A DNA stretch of 64,000 bases from DATJCV01 sp963707665 (GTDB lineage Bacteria > Pseudomonadota > Gammaproteobacteria > Burkholderiales > Burkholderiaceae_D). Made by a program: the position numbers and the translations under genes. This document shows positions 10,633-22,371 of the stretch, in pieces. The notes below the pieces were generated by a model, which saw only the letters and a list, made by a program, of their open reading frames with translations, ran no database searches and was not told where the DNA came from. How positions within the stretch are numbered: the stretch's first letter is position 1; every line of letters starts with the position of its first letter. The DNA lies in NCBI GenBank assembly GCA_963707665.1, contig CAVPQU010000018.1, forward strand, positions 310,001 to 374,000, in the 5' to 3' direction.

Positions 10633-11076
10633 TCAGGGCTGCGCAGAGGGTGCGTCAATCGGGAATTTGCACTTTTTGTGTACCACCGGCCAGTCGCGTC
10701 CTTGCAGGATGATGTTCCAGTAGAGGAAGGGTAGGAACCGCTTCTTCAGCCATTAGTAGGAATAGCGCGGCAGGCGCGGATCGGCCGCAAAGCTGGGCTA
10801 AATGACGCCGCGATAGCTGAAATCCGCCAGCATTACCTTGCCGACCGAGGTGGTGAGCGGGCAGGCGGCGTAGCCGTCGTATCGCGCCGCGTTGCCATGG
10901 CCGTCGCCGACCAGGGTCCAGGCCGGCTGGTAATCGTGGAACGAGGCGGGCTCGAGGACGGCAATATCGAGGTCCGGGAGGGCGCGCGGAAGACGTGCCG
11001 CGGCGGCAGTACCGCTCGCGCCGCCGTCGACAATCACGATTGCATGTTTGCGTGCAATGGACTGATTTGTATTCAT
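10633..11076 (-). pseudogene. Decayed sulfide:quinone oxidoreductase-type flavoprotein gene
   Basis: The first 55 or so codons resemble the FAD-binding start of sulfide:quinone oxidoreductases (H-A-I-V-I-V, Gly-rich loop, P-D-L-D-I-A-V-L-E-P, Y-Q-P-A-W-T-L-V-G). The frame then jumps directly to the family's C-terminal region (R-Y-D-G-Y-A-A-C-P-L-T-T-S-V-G-K-V), so most of the enzyme, roughly 300 codons, is missing. After a TAG at 10798-10800 the same frame continues as P-S-F-A-A-D-P-R-L-P-R-Y-S-Y, meets a second in-frame stop, then W-L-K-K-R-F-L-P-F-L-Y-W-N, and ends at 10633. Deletion plus two in-frame stops indicates true decay rather than a base-calling slip. The first Gly of the FAD loop has become Asp (V-D-G-G-A-S-G). 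Confidence 0.82.
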
Positions 11077-11120
11077 TTTGCGTGTCTTTCGCAGACGCTT
11101 CACGGCCACGGCGACGGATT

Positions 11121-11158
11121 GAATAAAAAACTCTATAAGCCTGATAGATTTTTTATTC
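11121..11158. promoter_or_regulatory. AT-rich 15-bp inverted repeat upstream of the SQR remnant
   Basis: GAATAAAAAA(c)TCTAT at 11121-11136 faces ATAGATTTTTTATTC at 11144-11158. The arms are perfectly complementary except for one extra C, with a 7-base spacer. It lies 45 bases before the start of the decayed sulfide:quinone oxidoreductase gene, where an ArsR-family (SqrR/BigR-like) operator would be expected; that assignment is inference. It could also act as a weak AT-rich terminator for glnE. Confidence 0.5.
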
Positions 11159-11263
11159 TATGAACGAGGGTCAGCGGACGAAACGAACAAGAAGAAATTT
11201 GGATATATCGCATTTCATTAGTCAACGCGCATTGGGTCGTTACCGTGGCCGGCGGCTAGTCGG

Positions 11264-14083
11264 CTAGTCGGCTTGACCGAAGATCGTCTCCCATAGCCGC
11301 CGGACGGCAGCAATTTCATTGGCCACCTGCTGCGGCTCGACTCGTGCCCGTTGTTCGCCCTGCAGGCGCATCTGGTGCTGCAGGCGCCGCATGCTGCGAT
11401 AGGCGTCGGCGACGCGGCCCGCCAGCGCCGGTTCGATCAGGCCGAGTTCGCCGCACAGTTTCAGCAGGCCGATATTGCCGATGTCGGCCACCAGCTGCGG
11501 ATATTGCGCCGCATGCAGCAGCACCAGGTACTGCACGATGAATTCGATATCGACCATGCCGCCGGCGTCGTGCTTCAGATCGAACAGCGGCGTGCGGTTC
11601 GGATGGGCCTCGTGCAGCTTCTGGCGCATCGCGCGTGACTTCGTGCTTCAGCGACTGCGGCGTCGCGCGGCTGGCGCAGTACGGCGGCGCGGATCGCTTC
11701 GAACTCGGCGCCGATCGCGGCGTCGCCGGCGCAGAAGCGGGCGCGGGTCAAGGCCTGGTGTTCCCAGACCCAGGCCGACGACAGTCTGGTATTTGCGGAA
11801 ATTGGCAGAGCGGCGACACCAGCAGGCCGGAAGCGCCGTCCGGGCGCAAGGCGATGTCGATGTCGAACAGGGTGCCGGCCGAGGTGTGGCTGGTCATCCA
11901 GGTGATGAAGCGTTGCGCCAGTTTGGCGTACAGCGCCGGCGCCTCCGGATGCTCGTCGTCGTACAGGAAGATGATGTCGAGGTCGGAGGCGTAGCCGAGC
12001 TCCTTGCCGCCCAGCTTGCCGTAGGCGATCACGGTGAAGCGCGGAGTGTCCAGATGGCGGTTGGCAATGGTGTGCCAGGCGGCATGCAAGGTCGCCCCCA
12101 CCAGGATATCGGCCAGCGCCGACAGTTCGTCGGCCAGCCGCTCGACCGTGAGGTCACCTTCCAGGTCTTGCGCCAGCAGGCGGAATACTTGCACGTGATG
12201 CATTTCGCGCAGGATGTCCATTTGCCGTTCGGTGTCGCCGGCGGCGGCGTCCAGCTGGCGCCGGCAATCGGTGGCGAACGCGGCCCAGTCGGAACCGGTC
12301 TTGAGCGTTCTTTCTTCCAGGATTTCATCCAGCAGGATCGGATGCCGGGTCAGGAACTTGGCGGCCCAGTCGCTGGCGTTGATCATGCGGATCACGCGCA
12401 TCAGCGTGTACGGATATTCGGTCAGCAGCGCCAGATAGGCGGCGCGGCGCGCGATCGCTTCCAGGAAATCCAGCAGGCGGGCGAGGGTGGCGAAGCGCGC
12501 CTGCGGCATGCCGGCGATCAGCGGCAGCGCGGCATTGATCAGCGCCGCCAGCCGATTGCGGCTGGATTCGGGCAGCGACTGCATGCGCGCCGATTGCCAG
12601 GTCAGCAACAGGCGCTGGGCAGCGGCGGCGGCGTCTTCGAAGCCGAGCGCGGCCAGGCAGGCGGTCACCGTTTCTACCGTATCGTGGTCGCTCAGCGTGG
12701 GAACCGGATCGCCGCCGTTTGGCGTATCGGCGGTCGGCCCGGGCTGGCGGTCGCTGAAGATGGCATCGAACTGGGCCGCCACCCGGCCGCGGTGCAACTG
12801 CAGCGCCGCCAGCAGCGCGCCGCTGTCGGTGTAGCCCATCATCTGCGCCACGCGCAGACGGTCGGCTTCATTGGCCGGCAGCGTGTGGGTCTGGGCATCG
12901 TCCAGATATTGCAGACGATGTTCCAGGTTGCGCAAAAATTCATACGATTCCAGCAGTTGCCGCACCGTGGCGGCATCCAGCAAGTCTTTTTCCGCCAGCG
13001 TGCGCAAGGTGTCTCGAGTCGAGCGGGCGCGCAATTCGGGGTCGCGGCCGCCGCGGATCAGCTGGAACACCTGCGCCAGGAATTCGATTTCGCGAATCCC
13101 GCCGCGTCCCAGCTTGACGTTGTCGCTGCGCTCCGGATGACGCAGTTCCTGGCGTGCAACGTCGGCGCGGATCTGCGCGTGCATCGAGCGCAGCGCGTCG
13201 ATCGAGCCGAAATCGAGATAGCGGCGGTAGATGAACGGCCGCACGATATTTTCCAGCGCTGCGATGTCGGCTGCGCGGCCGCTGATCGCGCGCGCCTTGA
13301 TCCAGGCGTAGCGTTCCCACTCGCGCCCTTGCACGATCAGGTAGCGCTCGACCATGTTGAGATTGGCCACCAGCGGCCCGGAAGCGCCGTTCGGGCGCAG
13401 CGCCATGTCGACCCGGAAGGTGAAGCCGTCGGCGGTGATTTCCGACAATGCAGCGATCAGCTTCTTGCCTAGCCGCGTGAAAAACTCATGGTTTGACAGC
13501 GCACGTTGCGCGCCGCGGCGGCCTGTGTTTCGCCTTCTTCCGCATAGACGAAAATCAGGTCGATGTCGGATGAAACATTCAGCTCGGCGCCGCCCAGCTT
13601 GCCCATGCCGAGGACGATCAGCTCCTGCGGCTGAGCCGATTCCTGGCCGAGCGGTATCCCGTGCAAGGCCGTCAGCTCCGCCATCAACGCCGCCAGATGG
13701 GTGCGAATCGCAAACTCGGCGAAGGCGCTCATGGTCGCCACCACTTCGCTCAGATCGGCGCGCCCATCCAGGTCGCGTTCGATCAGGACTGCCAGCACCA
13801 GATTGCGCAGGCGCCGCATCGCCGCCGGCAATGCAATTCCGCCGTTCGTTTCATTTTGCAAAATACGAGCAAAGTCGGCCGTGCTCAGGGATAATCGGGC
13901 CAGGTCTTGCACCAGCGCGGCGCGTCCGGGCTCGGCGCCTATCCAGCGCGTAACGAACCGCGAGGCGGCATGACTGGTCAAAAGCGAATGGATCACGGAG
14001 GGCAGGTTTGAAAAAGGGTTGTTCGGAGTTGGGCGAGCGCAGTCAGGCCATGGCAGTGTGGCGTTCAATGAGGCGCCCGGCAT
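11264..14083 (-). CDS. glnE: Glutamine synthetase adenylyltransferase/deadenylase, with several frame changes
   Basis: Bifunctional enzyme that adenylylates and deadenylylates glutamine synthetase in response to nitrogen status through PII. The locus has two nucleotidyltransferase domains: the N-terminal one with S-S-D-I-D-L-I-F-V-Y, the C-terminal one with Y-A-S-D-L-D-I-I-F-L-Y-D-D, and between them G-R-G-G-I-R-E-I-E-F and further on D-A-G-G-M-V-D-I-E-F. The frame changes at about 13495 and several times between 11630 and 11820; reading across the shifts recovers W-V-W-E-H-Q-A-L-T-R-A-R-F. The total span (about 940 codons) fits the family. The start at 14083 is tentative and overlaps the divergent yhdP leader. 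Confidence 0.88.
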
Positions 14084-14138
14084 GGCGCCTGATGCCGGCC
14101 GGATTCATTTTATTCCATCTTGGCCGCCGTCTTGCCGG

Positions 14139-17100
14139 ATGACGATCGAGCCACTTCAGCGTTTTGCGCCGTTGCGCCGCCTGCTCGCCTGCGGCACTGC
14201 ATTGGTCACCGGATACCGGCACCTGGATCGCTGGACCCGGCGTCTGCTTGGCATCTTGTTCAAGTCGGCGGTAATCCTGTATTTCATCTTCTGCGCGCTG
14301 TTCCTGAGCTTGCGCTATGCGGTGCTGCCCAATATTGACCACTACCGCGGCAATATCGAGCAGATCGCCACGCGTGCCATCGGCCAGCCGGTTTCGATTG
14401 GCACGGTCCAGGCCTCGTGGCAGGGCTTGCGTCCGTATCTGGCGTTCACCGATGTCGTGCTCCACGACCCGCAGGGGCGCGCGGCGCTGCGCCTGCCGGC
14501 GGTGGCGGCCACCGTCTCGTGGTGGTCGCTGGCGGCAGCCGATTTGCGTCTGACCGATCTGGAAATCATCCGCCCCGACCTGGACATCCGGCGCGAGCGC
14601 GATGGTCGGCTGTACGTGGCCGGCATGTTCATTGATCCGGAGAAAAAGGGCAATGGCGCCGGCGCCGACTGGGTCCTGTCGCAGCGACAGATCGTCATCC
14701 GCCAAGGCCGGGTGCGCTGGAACGATGCGCAACGCGCCGCGCCGGAACTCATGCTGGAAAACGTGAACTTCGTGCTGCGTAACAATTGGCGGCGCCATCG
14801 GCTGGCGCTGCAGGCGACGCCGGCGGCGGCACTGGCGGCTCCGCTCGATATTCGCGCCGATTTTACCCATCCCCGATTTGCCCCAACCATGGCTGATCCG
14901 GCACTTTGGAGCGGCGAACTGTATCTGGATCTGCGCGAGGCCGATCTGGCGGCCTGGAAGCCCTATCTGGATTACCCGTTCGAGTTCAACCGTGGCGCCG
15001 GCATGCTGCGCGCATGGCTGCGCTTCGATCATGCCAACGTCGCCGATTTCACCGCTGATCTGGCGCTGAGCAATGTGTCGACGCGCTTGGCACCAGACCT
15101 GCCGCCGCTGGAGCTGCAGCAGGTCAGCGGCCGTGTCGTGGCGAGTGAAATCTATCAGCCGGCGCGCAAGACCGAGCTGCTCTCGTTCGGCCGTCAGGGT
15201 CATACCGTCATGCTGACCAATCTGTCGTTGCAGACCGAGGATGGCATCGTCCTGCCGGCCACGACCATCAGCGAGACGTTTGCGGCTGCGACCAAAAATC
15301 AATTGGCACGCACCATGGTCGATATCCGCACGCTGGATTTGCAGCCGCTGGCGGCGCTGGCCGAGCGCTTGCCGCTCTCCGCCGCGCAGCGGCAGCTGTT
15401 GCGGGACTATGCGCCGCGCGGCCGGCTGACCGATTTTTCGGCGCAATGGCGTGGCGCCTGGTCCGATTTTTCCAGCTACGCGGTCAAGGGTCGTTTCAGC
15501 GGCCTTGGCATGGACAGCCAGCCGGCCGGCACGGTCACGGCGGGTGCGGCAGCAAAGCGGGCGACCCCCGGTTTCGACAATTTGACCGGCAGCATCGATG
15601 TCAATGAAAAAGGAGGGGTACTGACGCTCGATTCGGCACAGTCGCAGTTGCAGTTACCTGGCTACCTGAGCGACCCGACGCTGCCGTTTGACAAGCTGGA
15701 CCTGCAGGCGCGCTGGACCTTTCCTGACAAAAAGACCGTGTCGCGTGCAACTCGATCATCTGGATTTCCGCCAGGATGGCATCGTCGCTTCATTTTCCGG
15801 CAAGCACCAGATGGCATTGCACGACTTGAAATCTCCCGGCAATATCGAGTTGACCGGAAAGATATCCAGTTTCGATTTCAGCCAGCTCGGCCATTACCTG
15901 CCGAGTGCGACGCCGGAGCATCTGCGTCGACTGGCTGCTGGGCGCCTTGCAGCAGGGCCGCGCCACTGATGTCACGTTGGTAGTCAAGGGCGATTTGGCC
16001 CAATTTCCGTTTGCTGCCGTACGGCCGGCGGGACAGCCGCAGGGCGAATTCAGGGTGGCCGGAAAAATCGAGAACGGCCGCTTGGACTACACGCCAGGCG
16101 ACTTCGGCATCGATGGCAAATCGCCGCTATGGCCGTTGCTGGAGCAGATTGATGGCAGCTTTGTGTTCGAGCGCAGTCGGATGGAAATCAAGGCACGTAG
16201 CGCCAAGACTGGCAACGTCACGCTCAGTGGCGTTACCGCAGTGATTCCCGATTTGTTGGCGCCTGAGCGCAAACTGGACATCGACGGCAACGCGGCCGGT
16301 GCCTTGCAGGATTTGGTCGGCTACGTCAATCACAGTCCGGTACTGGGCTGGATTGGCGATTTCACCGAAGAGACCAAGGCTAGCGGTAATGCCACGCTGG
16401 CGCTCAAGCTGCAACTGCCGCTGGAACACATGCACGATGCAAAAGTGCAGGGCACGCTGCAACTGGCAAATAACGATGTCAGGCTGCAAAACGTCATCCC
16501 GCAGATTTCGAGGGCCGGCGGCAAGCTGGAATTCAACGAGCACGGCTTCAATCTGAATGGCATCAAGGGCGAGTTCCTGGGCGGCCCGGTGACGCTCTCC
16601 GGCGGCAGCCGCAGCGATGGCACGATCCTGGTAAAAGCCGAGGGCGCGCTGTCGGCCGACGGCGTGCGCAAGCATTGGCCAGAAGCGGCCATGCAGCGGA
16701 TCTTGCAGCGGACTAGCGGCGGTACCCGCTATAGCGCGGCGATTACGGTCAAGGACCGCCACCCGGGAATCACGGTGGAGTCCGATCTGAATGGTATCGG
16801 ACTCGATTTCCCGGCACCCTTGCACAAGGCGCCGCACCAGCCGCTGCCGCTCAAGTTCGAGTTGGCTGGCGTGCCATCCGATGATGTGCTGGTGGCGCGC
16901 GATGAAATCCGTCTGACGCTTGGCTCGACGATTGCGGTGCGCTACCAGCGCCAGAAACCGGTGGAAAACGGCGCCTGGCGCGTGGTGGCCGGCGGTATCG
17001 GCGTCAACGTGCCGGCGCCGCAGCCGGATAGCGGCTTGCTGGCCAACGTCAGCGTGGAATCCCTGAATATCGATGCCTGGCGCGATCTCGTGGCTGCGAT

Positions 17101-18307
17101 CACAGCGGAAGCGGAAAAAGAGACGTTGCCCGCGCCGGCCGGCGAATTCGAGATCGGCCAGTACATCGAACCCGACGTGCTGGCCGCACGCGCCACTGAA
17201 TTGCTCGTGATGGGCAAGCAGCTCGATAACGTGGTGGTCGGCGCTTCCCATCAGGGCAATGTATGGCAGGTCAATATCGATTCCGCGCAGGCCTCCGGCT
17301 ACGTCACCTGGAATGAGTCGAGATCGGGCCGCACCTTGGGGCGGGTGCAGGCGCGCTTGACGTCGCTGATCATTCCGCAGTCGGCCGCCGGCGAGGTGAG
17401 CGATTTGTTGGAAGGAAAAAATGAAACAACCCAGATTCCCGCACTGGATATCGTGGCCGACAACTTTCGTCTGTTCGGCAAGCACTTCGGGCGGCTGGAA
17501 CTGGCCGCCAACAACATGCGGCCAACGCCTGGCAGCGACAGTCGGGAATGGCGCATCAGCAAGCTGGACATTGTCAATCCCGATGCCAGCTTCAAGGGTG
17601 CCGGCAAGTGGACCACGGCTGGCGGCAAAAGCACCTCCAACCTGACCTATGCGCTGGATATCGCCGACGCCGGCAAATTGCTGGAGCGCTTCGGTTTTGC
17701 CCAGGTATTACGTGGCGGCAAGGGGAGGATGGATGGCGAAGTCACCTGGAATGGATTGCCGTTCTCGATCGACATCCCGTCTCTATCGGGGCAGTTGCAT
17801 CTGGATATGCTGGCCGGTCAGTTCCTGAAAGTGGATCCGGGCGCTGCCAAGCTATTGGGCGTGCTCAGTCTGCAATCGCTGCCACGGCGGTTGACGCTGG
17901 ATTTTCGCGACGTGTTTTCGGAAGGTTTCGCCTTTGACGGCGTGGTCGGCACCGCGACTATTGCCAATGGGCGGGCAACCACCGACAACTTCAAGATGCG
18001 CAGCGTCAGCGCTACCGTGCTGATGGATGGCAGCGCCGACCTGGCGCAGGAAACGCAAAACCTGCACGTGGCGGTGATTCCGGAGATCAACCTCGGCACC
18101 GCATCGGTGGTCTATGCGTTGGCGATTAATCCGGTGGTGGGTATTGGCTCGTTCCTGGCGCAGCTGTTCTTGCGCGATCCGTTGATGCGGGCTTTCACTT
18201 TTGAATATGATATCAGTGGCTCGTGGCAGGATCCGAAGGTGGTCAAGCTGGAGCGCAAGAATGGCGAGGCGACGACCGGAGCGCCGGCCGAAGCGGTGCC
18301 TCAATGA
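14139..18307 (+). CDS. YhdP-family AsmA-like envelope protein, with two frame changes
   Basis: Large AsmA-like protein of the YhdP family; enterobacterial YhdP helps move phospholipids from the inner to the outer membrane. The protein (about 1,389 codons) has an N-terminal membrane anchor (V-I-L-Y-F-I-F-C-A-L-F-L), then a long beta-rich periplasmic region and the conserved C-terminal end Y-D-I-S-G-S-W-Q-D-P-K-V. The frame changes near 15740 (after F-P-D-K-K-T-V) and near 15930 (around L-P-S-A-T-P-E-H-L-R), joining three segments. The start M-T-I-E-P-L-Q-R-F at 14139 is chosen because the membrane anchor follows. It is divergent from glnE, and the nitrilase-family gene follows after 13 bp. Confidence 0.85.
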
Positions 18308-18320
18308 CGGAGAAGTCGAG

Positions 18321-19115
18321 ATGAAAGTTGCCGCAATCCAGATGGTATCGACGCCGGTTCCAGAGCAAAATTTCGCGGTGGCGGCGGCGCTGATGGCGGA
18401 AGCCGCGCAAGCCGGCGCGCAACTGATATTGCTGCCCGAGTATTGGCCGCTGATGGGTTTGCAGGAGAGCGACAAGCTGGCCTATGCGGAGCAGCCGGGA
18501 GCCGGGCCGATCCAGGCTTTCATGGCGGCAGCCGCGCGCCGCCATGGGCTCTGGCTGGTGGGCGGGACGCTGCCCTTGGCTGGCGTAGCAGACGACAAGG
18601 TGCGCAACGCCACGCTGGTCTATAACCCGGACGGCGAGCAGGTGGCGCGCTATGACAAGGTGCATCTGTTCAACTTCGCGCGCGGCGACGAATTTTACGA
18701 TGAGGCGCGCACCATCGAATCCGGCAGCGAGGCCGTGACGTTCGAGGCGCCATGCGGACGGGTTGGACTATCAGTCTGCTACGACTTGCGTTTCCCGGAA
18801 CTGTACCGGGCGCTGGGTGATTGCGCGCTGATGGTGGTGCCGGCGGCGTTCACCCATACTACCGGCCAGGCGCATTGGGAGTTGCTGCTGCGGGCGCGGG
18901 CGATTGAAAACCAGTGCTACGTGTTGGCGGCGGCGCAAGGCGGCCGCCATCCGAACGGCCGTCGTACCTGGGGCCACAGCATGCTGATTGATCCATGGGG
19001 CGAGATCGTCGCGCAATGCGAGGAAGGTCCCGCAGTGGTGGCGGGTGAACTGGATCCGGAACGCTTGCGCCAGGTACGCGAGAGCTTGCCAGCGCTGCGC
19101 CATCGACGCTTCTAG
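18321..19115 (+). CDS. Carbon-nitrogen hydrolase (Nit/omega-amidase-like)
   Basis: Nitrilase-superfamily amidase of 264 residues. The catalytic Glu-Lys-Cys triad is visible: L-L-P-E-Y-W-P (Glu near 42), Y-D-K-V-H-L-F (Lys near 114) and L-S-V-C-Y-D-L-R-F-P-E-L-Y (Cys near 153). Enzymes of this subgroup located next to yhdP and tldD resemble deaminated-glutathione amidase, but the substrate cannot be fixed from sequence. The ATG at 18321 follows GGAGAAG. It lies 13 bp after the yhdP stop, probably in the same transcript. Confidence 0.88.
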   Translation: MKVAAIQMVSTPVPEQNFAVAAALMAEAAQAGAQLILLPEYWPLMGLQESDKLAYAEQPGAGPIQAFMAAAARRHGLWLVGGTLPLAGVADDKVRNATLVYNPDGEQVARYDKVHLFNFARGDEFYDEARTIESGSEAVTFEAPCGRVGLSVCYDLRFPELYRALGDCALMVVPAAFTHTTGQAHWELLLRARAIENQCYVLAAAQGGRHPNGRRTWGHSMLIDPWGEIVAQCEEGPAVVAGELDPERLRQVRESLPALRHRRF

Positions 19116-19441
19116 TTCCGCCAAATGACGTTGTCGCCGCCTGGTCCGCGCTCAGGAGTCGGCAGCGTCGTCTGGCCTTTTGATTTCCCGCTGGCCGTGC
19201 TGGCCATTGACGTTTGCCAATGGCCAGCACGTTGAGATATTTAATTCAGGGAAACAGAATTTCAAAAGAATTAAGTGTCGTTCCTGACAAAAATAAAGGA
19301 ATAAATATGTAGAAGGTTTCTCTATAATCAAGCGAATGTCCGGTTTCGGCACCGGGCAAATGACGTTCCGCCGGCATCCGCTGCAAACCGTGGAATGCCG
19401 TCAGGCAAAATTCGAAAAGACCAAACCACAACGGAGTAGAC

Positions 19442-20581
19442 ATGAAAAAATACGCATTACGAGGATGGGTTCGCTTTGGTGTCGCGCTGGCCGCAGTGCC
19501 GGTCCTGTGCTTCGCGGCCGACGAACAAGTCGTGAAGATCGGCTTCACTAGCCCGATGACAGGTCCCCAGGCGCCGGCCGGCAAGGACAATGAAAATGGC
19601 GTCAAGATGGCGATCAGCGAACTGAACGCAAAAGGCGTGACCGTCGGCAACAAGAAAGTCAAGTTCGAACTGCTGGTGGAAGATGACCAGGCCGATCCGA
19701 AATCCGGCGTGCAGGCAGCGCAGAAACTGGTCGATGCCGGCGTCAAGGCAGTGGTCGGGCCCTATAACTCGGGCGTTGCGATTCCGGCGTCCAAAGTTTA
19801 TAACGACGCCGGCATCGTCATGGCAACGGTCGGCTCGAACCCGAAAATCACGCTGCAAGGCTTTCCCTATGTGTTCCGGATTGGCGCCAACGACAGCCAG
19901 CTGGGCGGCAAAATGGCCTTGTACGCAGCCAAGGAACTGAAGCTGAAGAAGATTGCCGTGATCGACGATCGCACCGCCTATGGCCAAGGCGTGGTGGATG
20001 AATTCATCAAGGCGGCCAAGGCCGGCGGCGTGACGATTGCCGCACGTGAATATACCAACGACAAGGCCACCGATTTCACTGCGATCCTGACCTCGATCAA
20101 GGCCAAAAATCCGGATGCCATTTTTTACGGCGGCTATTTCGCCCAAGCGGCGGCCATGAAGCGCCAGATGAAACAGCTGGGCGTCAACGCCTATCTGTTG
20201 GGCGGTGACACTATCTGCAATGGCGAGATGGGCAAGCTGACCGGCGATGCGATGGACAACCGCGTGTTCTGCACCCAGGGCGGCTCGATGCTGGAAGCCC
20301 AAACCGCCGGCAAGACCTTTGCCACCAACTACGAAAAACAGTACGGCAGCAAGCCATTGACCTATGCGGTGTCGTTCTACGACGGCATGATGCTGATTGC
20401 CGATGCCATGCAAAAGGCGAAGTCGGTCGAGCCCAAGCAATACGAGCCGGTGCTGGCGAAGATCAAGTACAACGGCGTCGCCGGCGTCTACGAGTATGAC
20501 AAGAACCACGACATGAAGAGCTCGCCGGTGACGGTGTTCGACTTCAAGAATGGCGAACCAAGCCCCATCACCAGCTATTAA
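19442..20581 (+). CDS. Branched-chain amino acid ABC transporter periplasmic binding protein (solitary)
   Basis: Leu/Ile/Val-type binding protein (LivJ/LivK family, Peripla_BP_6 fold) of 379 residues. A signal peptide is clear: M-K-K-Y, a hydrophobic stretch, then cleavage near C-F-A-A-D-E. The mature protein starts V-V-K-I-G-F-T-S-P-M-T-G-P-Q-A. No permease or ATPase gene adjoins it, so it probably works with transporter parts encoded elsewhere, such as the liv operon at 50-54.7 kb. GGAG sits 8 bases before the ATG and a strong terminator follows. It sits between the nitrilase gene and tldD. Confidence 0.92.
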   Translation: MKKYALRGWVRFGVALAAVPVLCFAADEQVVKIGFTSPMTGPQAPAGKDNENGVKMAISELNAKGVTVGNKKVKFELLVEDDQADPKSGVQAAQKLVDAGVKAVVGPYNSGVAIPASKVYNDAGIVMATVGSNPKITLQGFPYVFRIGANDSQLGGKMALYAAKELKLKKIAVIDDRTAYGQGVVDEFIKAAKAGGVTIAAREYTNDKATDFTAILTSIKAKNPDAIFYGGYFAQAAAMKRQMKQLGVNAYLLGGDTICNGEMGKLTGDAMDNRVFCTQGGSMLEAQTAGKTFATNYEKQYGSKPLTYAVSFYDGMMLIADAMQKAKSVEPKQYEPVLAKIKYNGVAGVYEYDKNHDMKSSPVTVFDFKNGEPSPITSY

Positions 20582-20612
20582 CAGCGTCGTATAACAAGCT
20601 TCTCCGAGGGTT

Positions 20613-20640
20613 TAAGCCAGCCGCAAGGCTGGCTTTTTTT
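20613..20640 (+). terminator. Rho-independent terminator of the binding-protein gene
   Basis: AAGCCAGCC pairs with GGCTGGCTT across GCAA, followed by a run of T. It starts 32 bases after the stop codon. Confidence 0.92.
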
Positions 20641-20661
20641 GTTCTCGCAAGTTGAATTTAT

Positions 20662-20724
20662 GGAGTATGTGAGTATTTGTCAGGTTTGACAGGCGACATA
20701 GAGCCTACATACATGGAGTATATG
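20662..20724 (+). repeat. Paired-GGAGTAT intergenic element, copy B
   Basis: GGAGTATG at 20662-20669 and GGAGTATATG at 20715-20724, offset 53 bp, with centre CGACA. It lies between the terminator of the binding-protein gene and tldD, and points toward tldD. TTTGACA precedes the centre. Confidence 0.78.
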
Positions 20725-20869
20725 AAAATATAGAGGGCTAATATGCAAGCCAGAAGCTAGTCGGGCCGCGCCCGCCGCACCACCGAACCGACAGCTGCCG
20801 GATGCTCTACAATCGATCTATCGATTTCTCCATTCCCAGCGCGGCACCCGGCCGCCTACCCAGGACAAC

Positions 20870-22331
20870 ATGAAACCATTTGAACCGAATCTCGGCACGC
20901 TGGCCGTGGCCCGCGACATCCTGCTGACGCCTTTTGGCCTCGACGAATCGGCCTTGCTGAAAACCCTGGGCGCGATGTTTACGCACAAGGTGGATTACGC
21001 GGACCTGTATTTCCAGTTCACCAAGAACGAAGGCTGGAGCCTGGAAGAGGGCATCGTCAAGACCGGCAGTTTTTCGATCGACCAGGGCGTCGGCGTGCGC
21101 GCCGTGTCCGGCGACAAGACGGCTTTTTCCTATTCGGACGAGATTTCCGAACGGGCGCTGGCAGAAGCGGCGGCCGCCACCCGTACCATCGCGCGCCAGG
21201 GCAATGGCAAGATCAAGATTGCGTCCGGCATGCAGCAGGTCGGCGGTCGTGACCTGTACCTGCCGAACGACCCGATCGGCTCGCTCGACGCCACGCAAAA
21301 AGTCCAGTTGCTGGAACGGATCGAACGCATCGCCCGCGCCAAGGATCCGCGCGTGGTGCAGGTGATGGCGGGCCTGGCCGGCGAATACGACGTGGTGCTG
21401 GTGGCGCGCAGCGACGGCGTGATCGCGGCCGATATCCGGCCGCTGGTGCGGGTCTCGGTGACCGTGATCGCCGAGCAGGACGGCCGGCGCGAGATGGGCT
21501 CGTCCGGCGGCGGCGGCCGCTACAGCTACGATTATTTCAGCGAGGCGCTGCTGGAGCAGTACGCTTCGGAAGCGGTGGCGGCGGCCTTGGTGAATCTCGA
21601 TGCGCGGCCGGCGCCGGCCGGGCCGATGACGGTGGTACTCGGACCGGGCTGGCCGGGCGTGCTGCTGCACGAAGCGATCGGGCACGGACTGGAAGGCGAC
21701 TTCAACCGCAAGGGTTCGAGCGCCTTTACCGGCCGCATCGGCCAGCGCGTGGCGGCCAAGGGCGTCACCGTGGTCGACGACGGCACGATCGCCAACCGGC
21801 GCGGATCGCTGAACATCGACGACGAAGGCAATCCGACCCAGTGCACCACGCTGATCGAGGACGGCATCCTGAAGGGCTATATCCAGGACACCTTGAACGC
21901 GCGCCTGATGAAGCTGCCGGTGACCGGCAATGCGCGGCGCGAATCGTTCGCGCACCTGCCGATGCCGCGCATGACCAATACCTACATGCTGGGCGGCGAC
22001 ACGTGATCCGGCGGAAATCATCGCTTCCGTGAAAAACGGCTTGTATGCGGTGAATTTCGGCGGCGGCCAGGTCGACATCACCAACGGCAAGTTCGTGTTC
22101 TCCGCCAGCGAAGCCTACATGATCGAGGACGGCAAGGTGACTTATCCGGTCAAGGGCGCGACCTTGATCGGCAACGGCCCCGACGTGCTGAACCGGGTGT
22201 CGATGATCGGCAACGACATGCGGCTCGATTCTGGCGTCGGCGTCTGCGGCAAGGAAGGGCAGAGCGTGCCGGTCGGCGTCGGCCAGCCGACCCTGCGCAT
22301 CGATGGCGTGACGGTGGGCGGCACCGCCTAG
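20870..22331 (+). CDS. tldD: TldD metalloprotease, with one frame change
   Basis: Subunit of the TldD/TldE (PmbA) zinc metalloprotease, which degrades unfolded peptides and processes some modified peptides. The zinc motif H-E-A-I-G-H-G is near residue 267, followed by the conserved E-G-D-F-N-R-K-G-S-S-A-F. One extra base near 22004, after M-L-G-G-D, breaks the frame. The sequence resumes D-P-A-E-I-I-A-S-V-K-N-G and ends G-V-T-V-G-G-T-A. Repaired length is about 486 residues, normal for TldD. The partner gene tldE is not in the window. Confidence 0.93.
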
Positions 22332-22371
22332 ACCAGGTCCGCCGCTTTGGCGGCAGCGTCAGGCCGGGCCG

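Noticed and set aside
11475..13472. Open frame of 665 codons on the plus strand
   Set aside because: It is antisense to glnE, whose domains are clear; long antisense frames are expected at this GC content.
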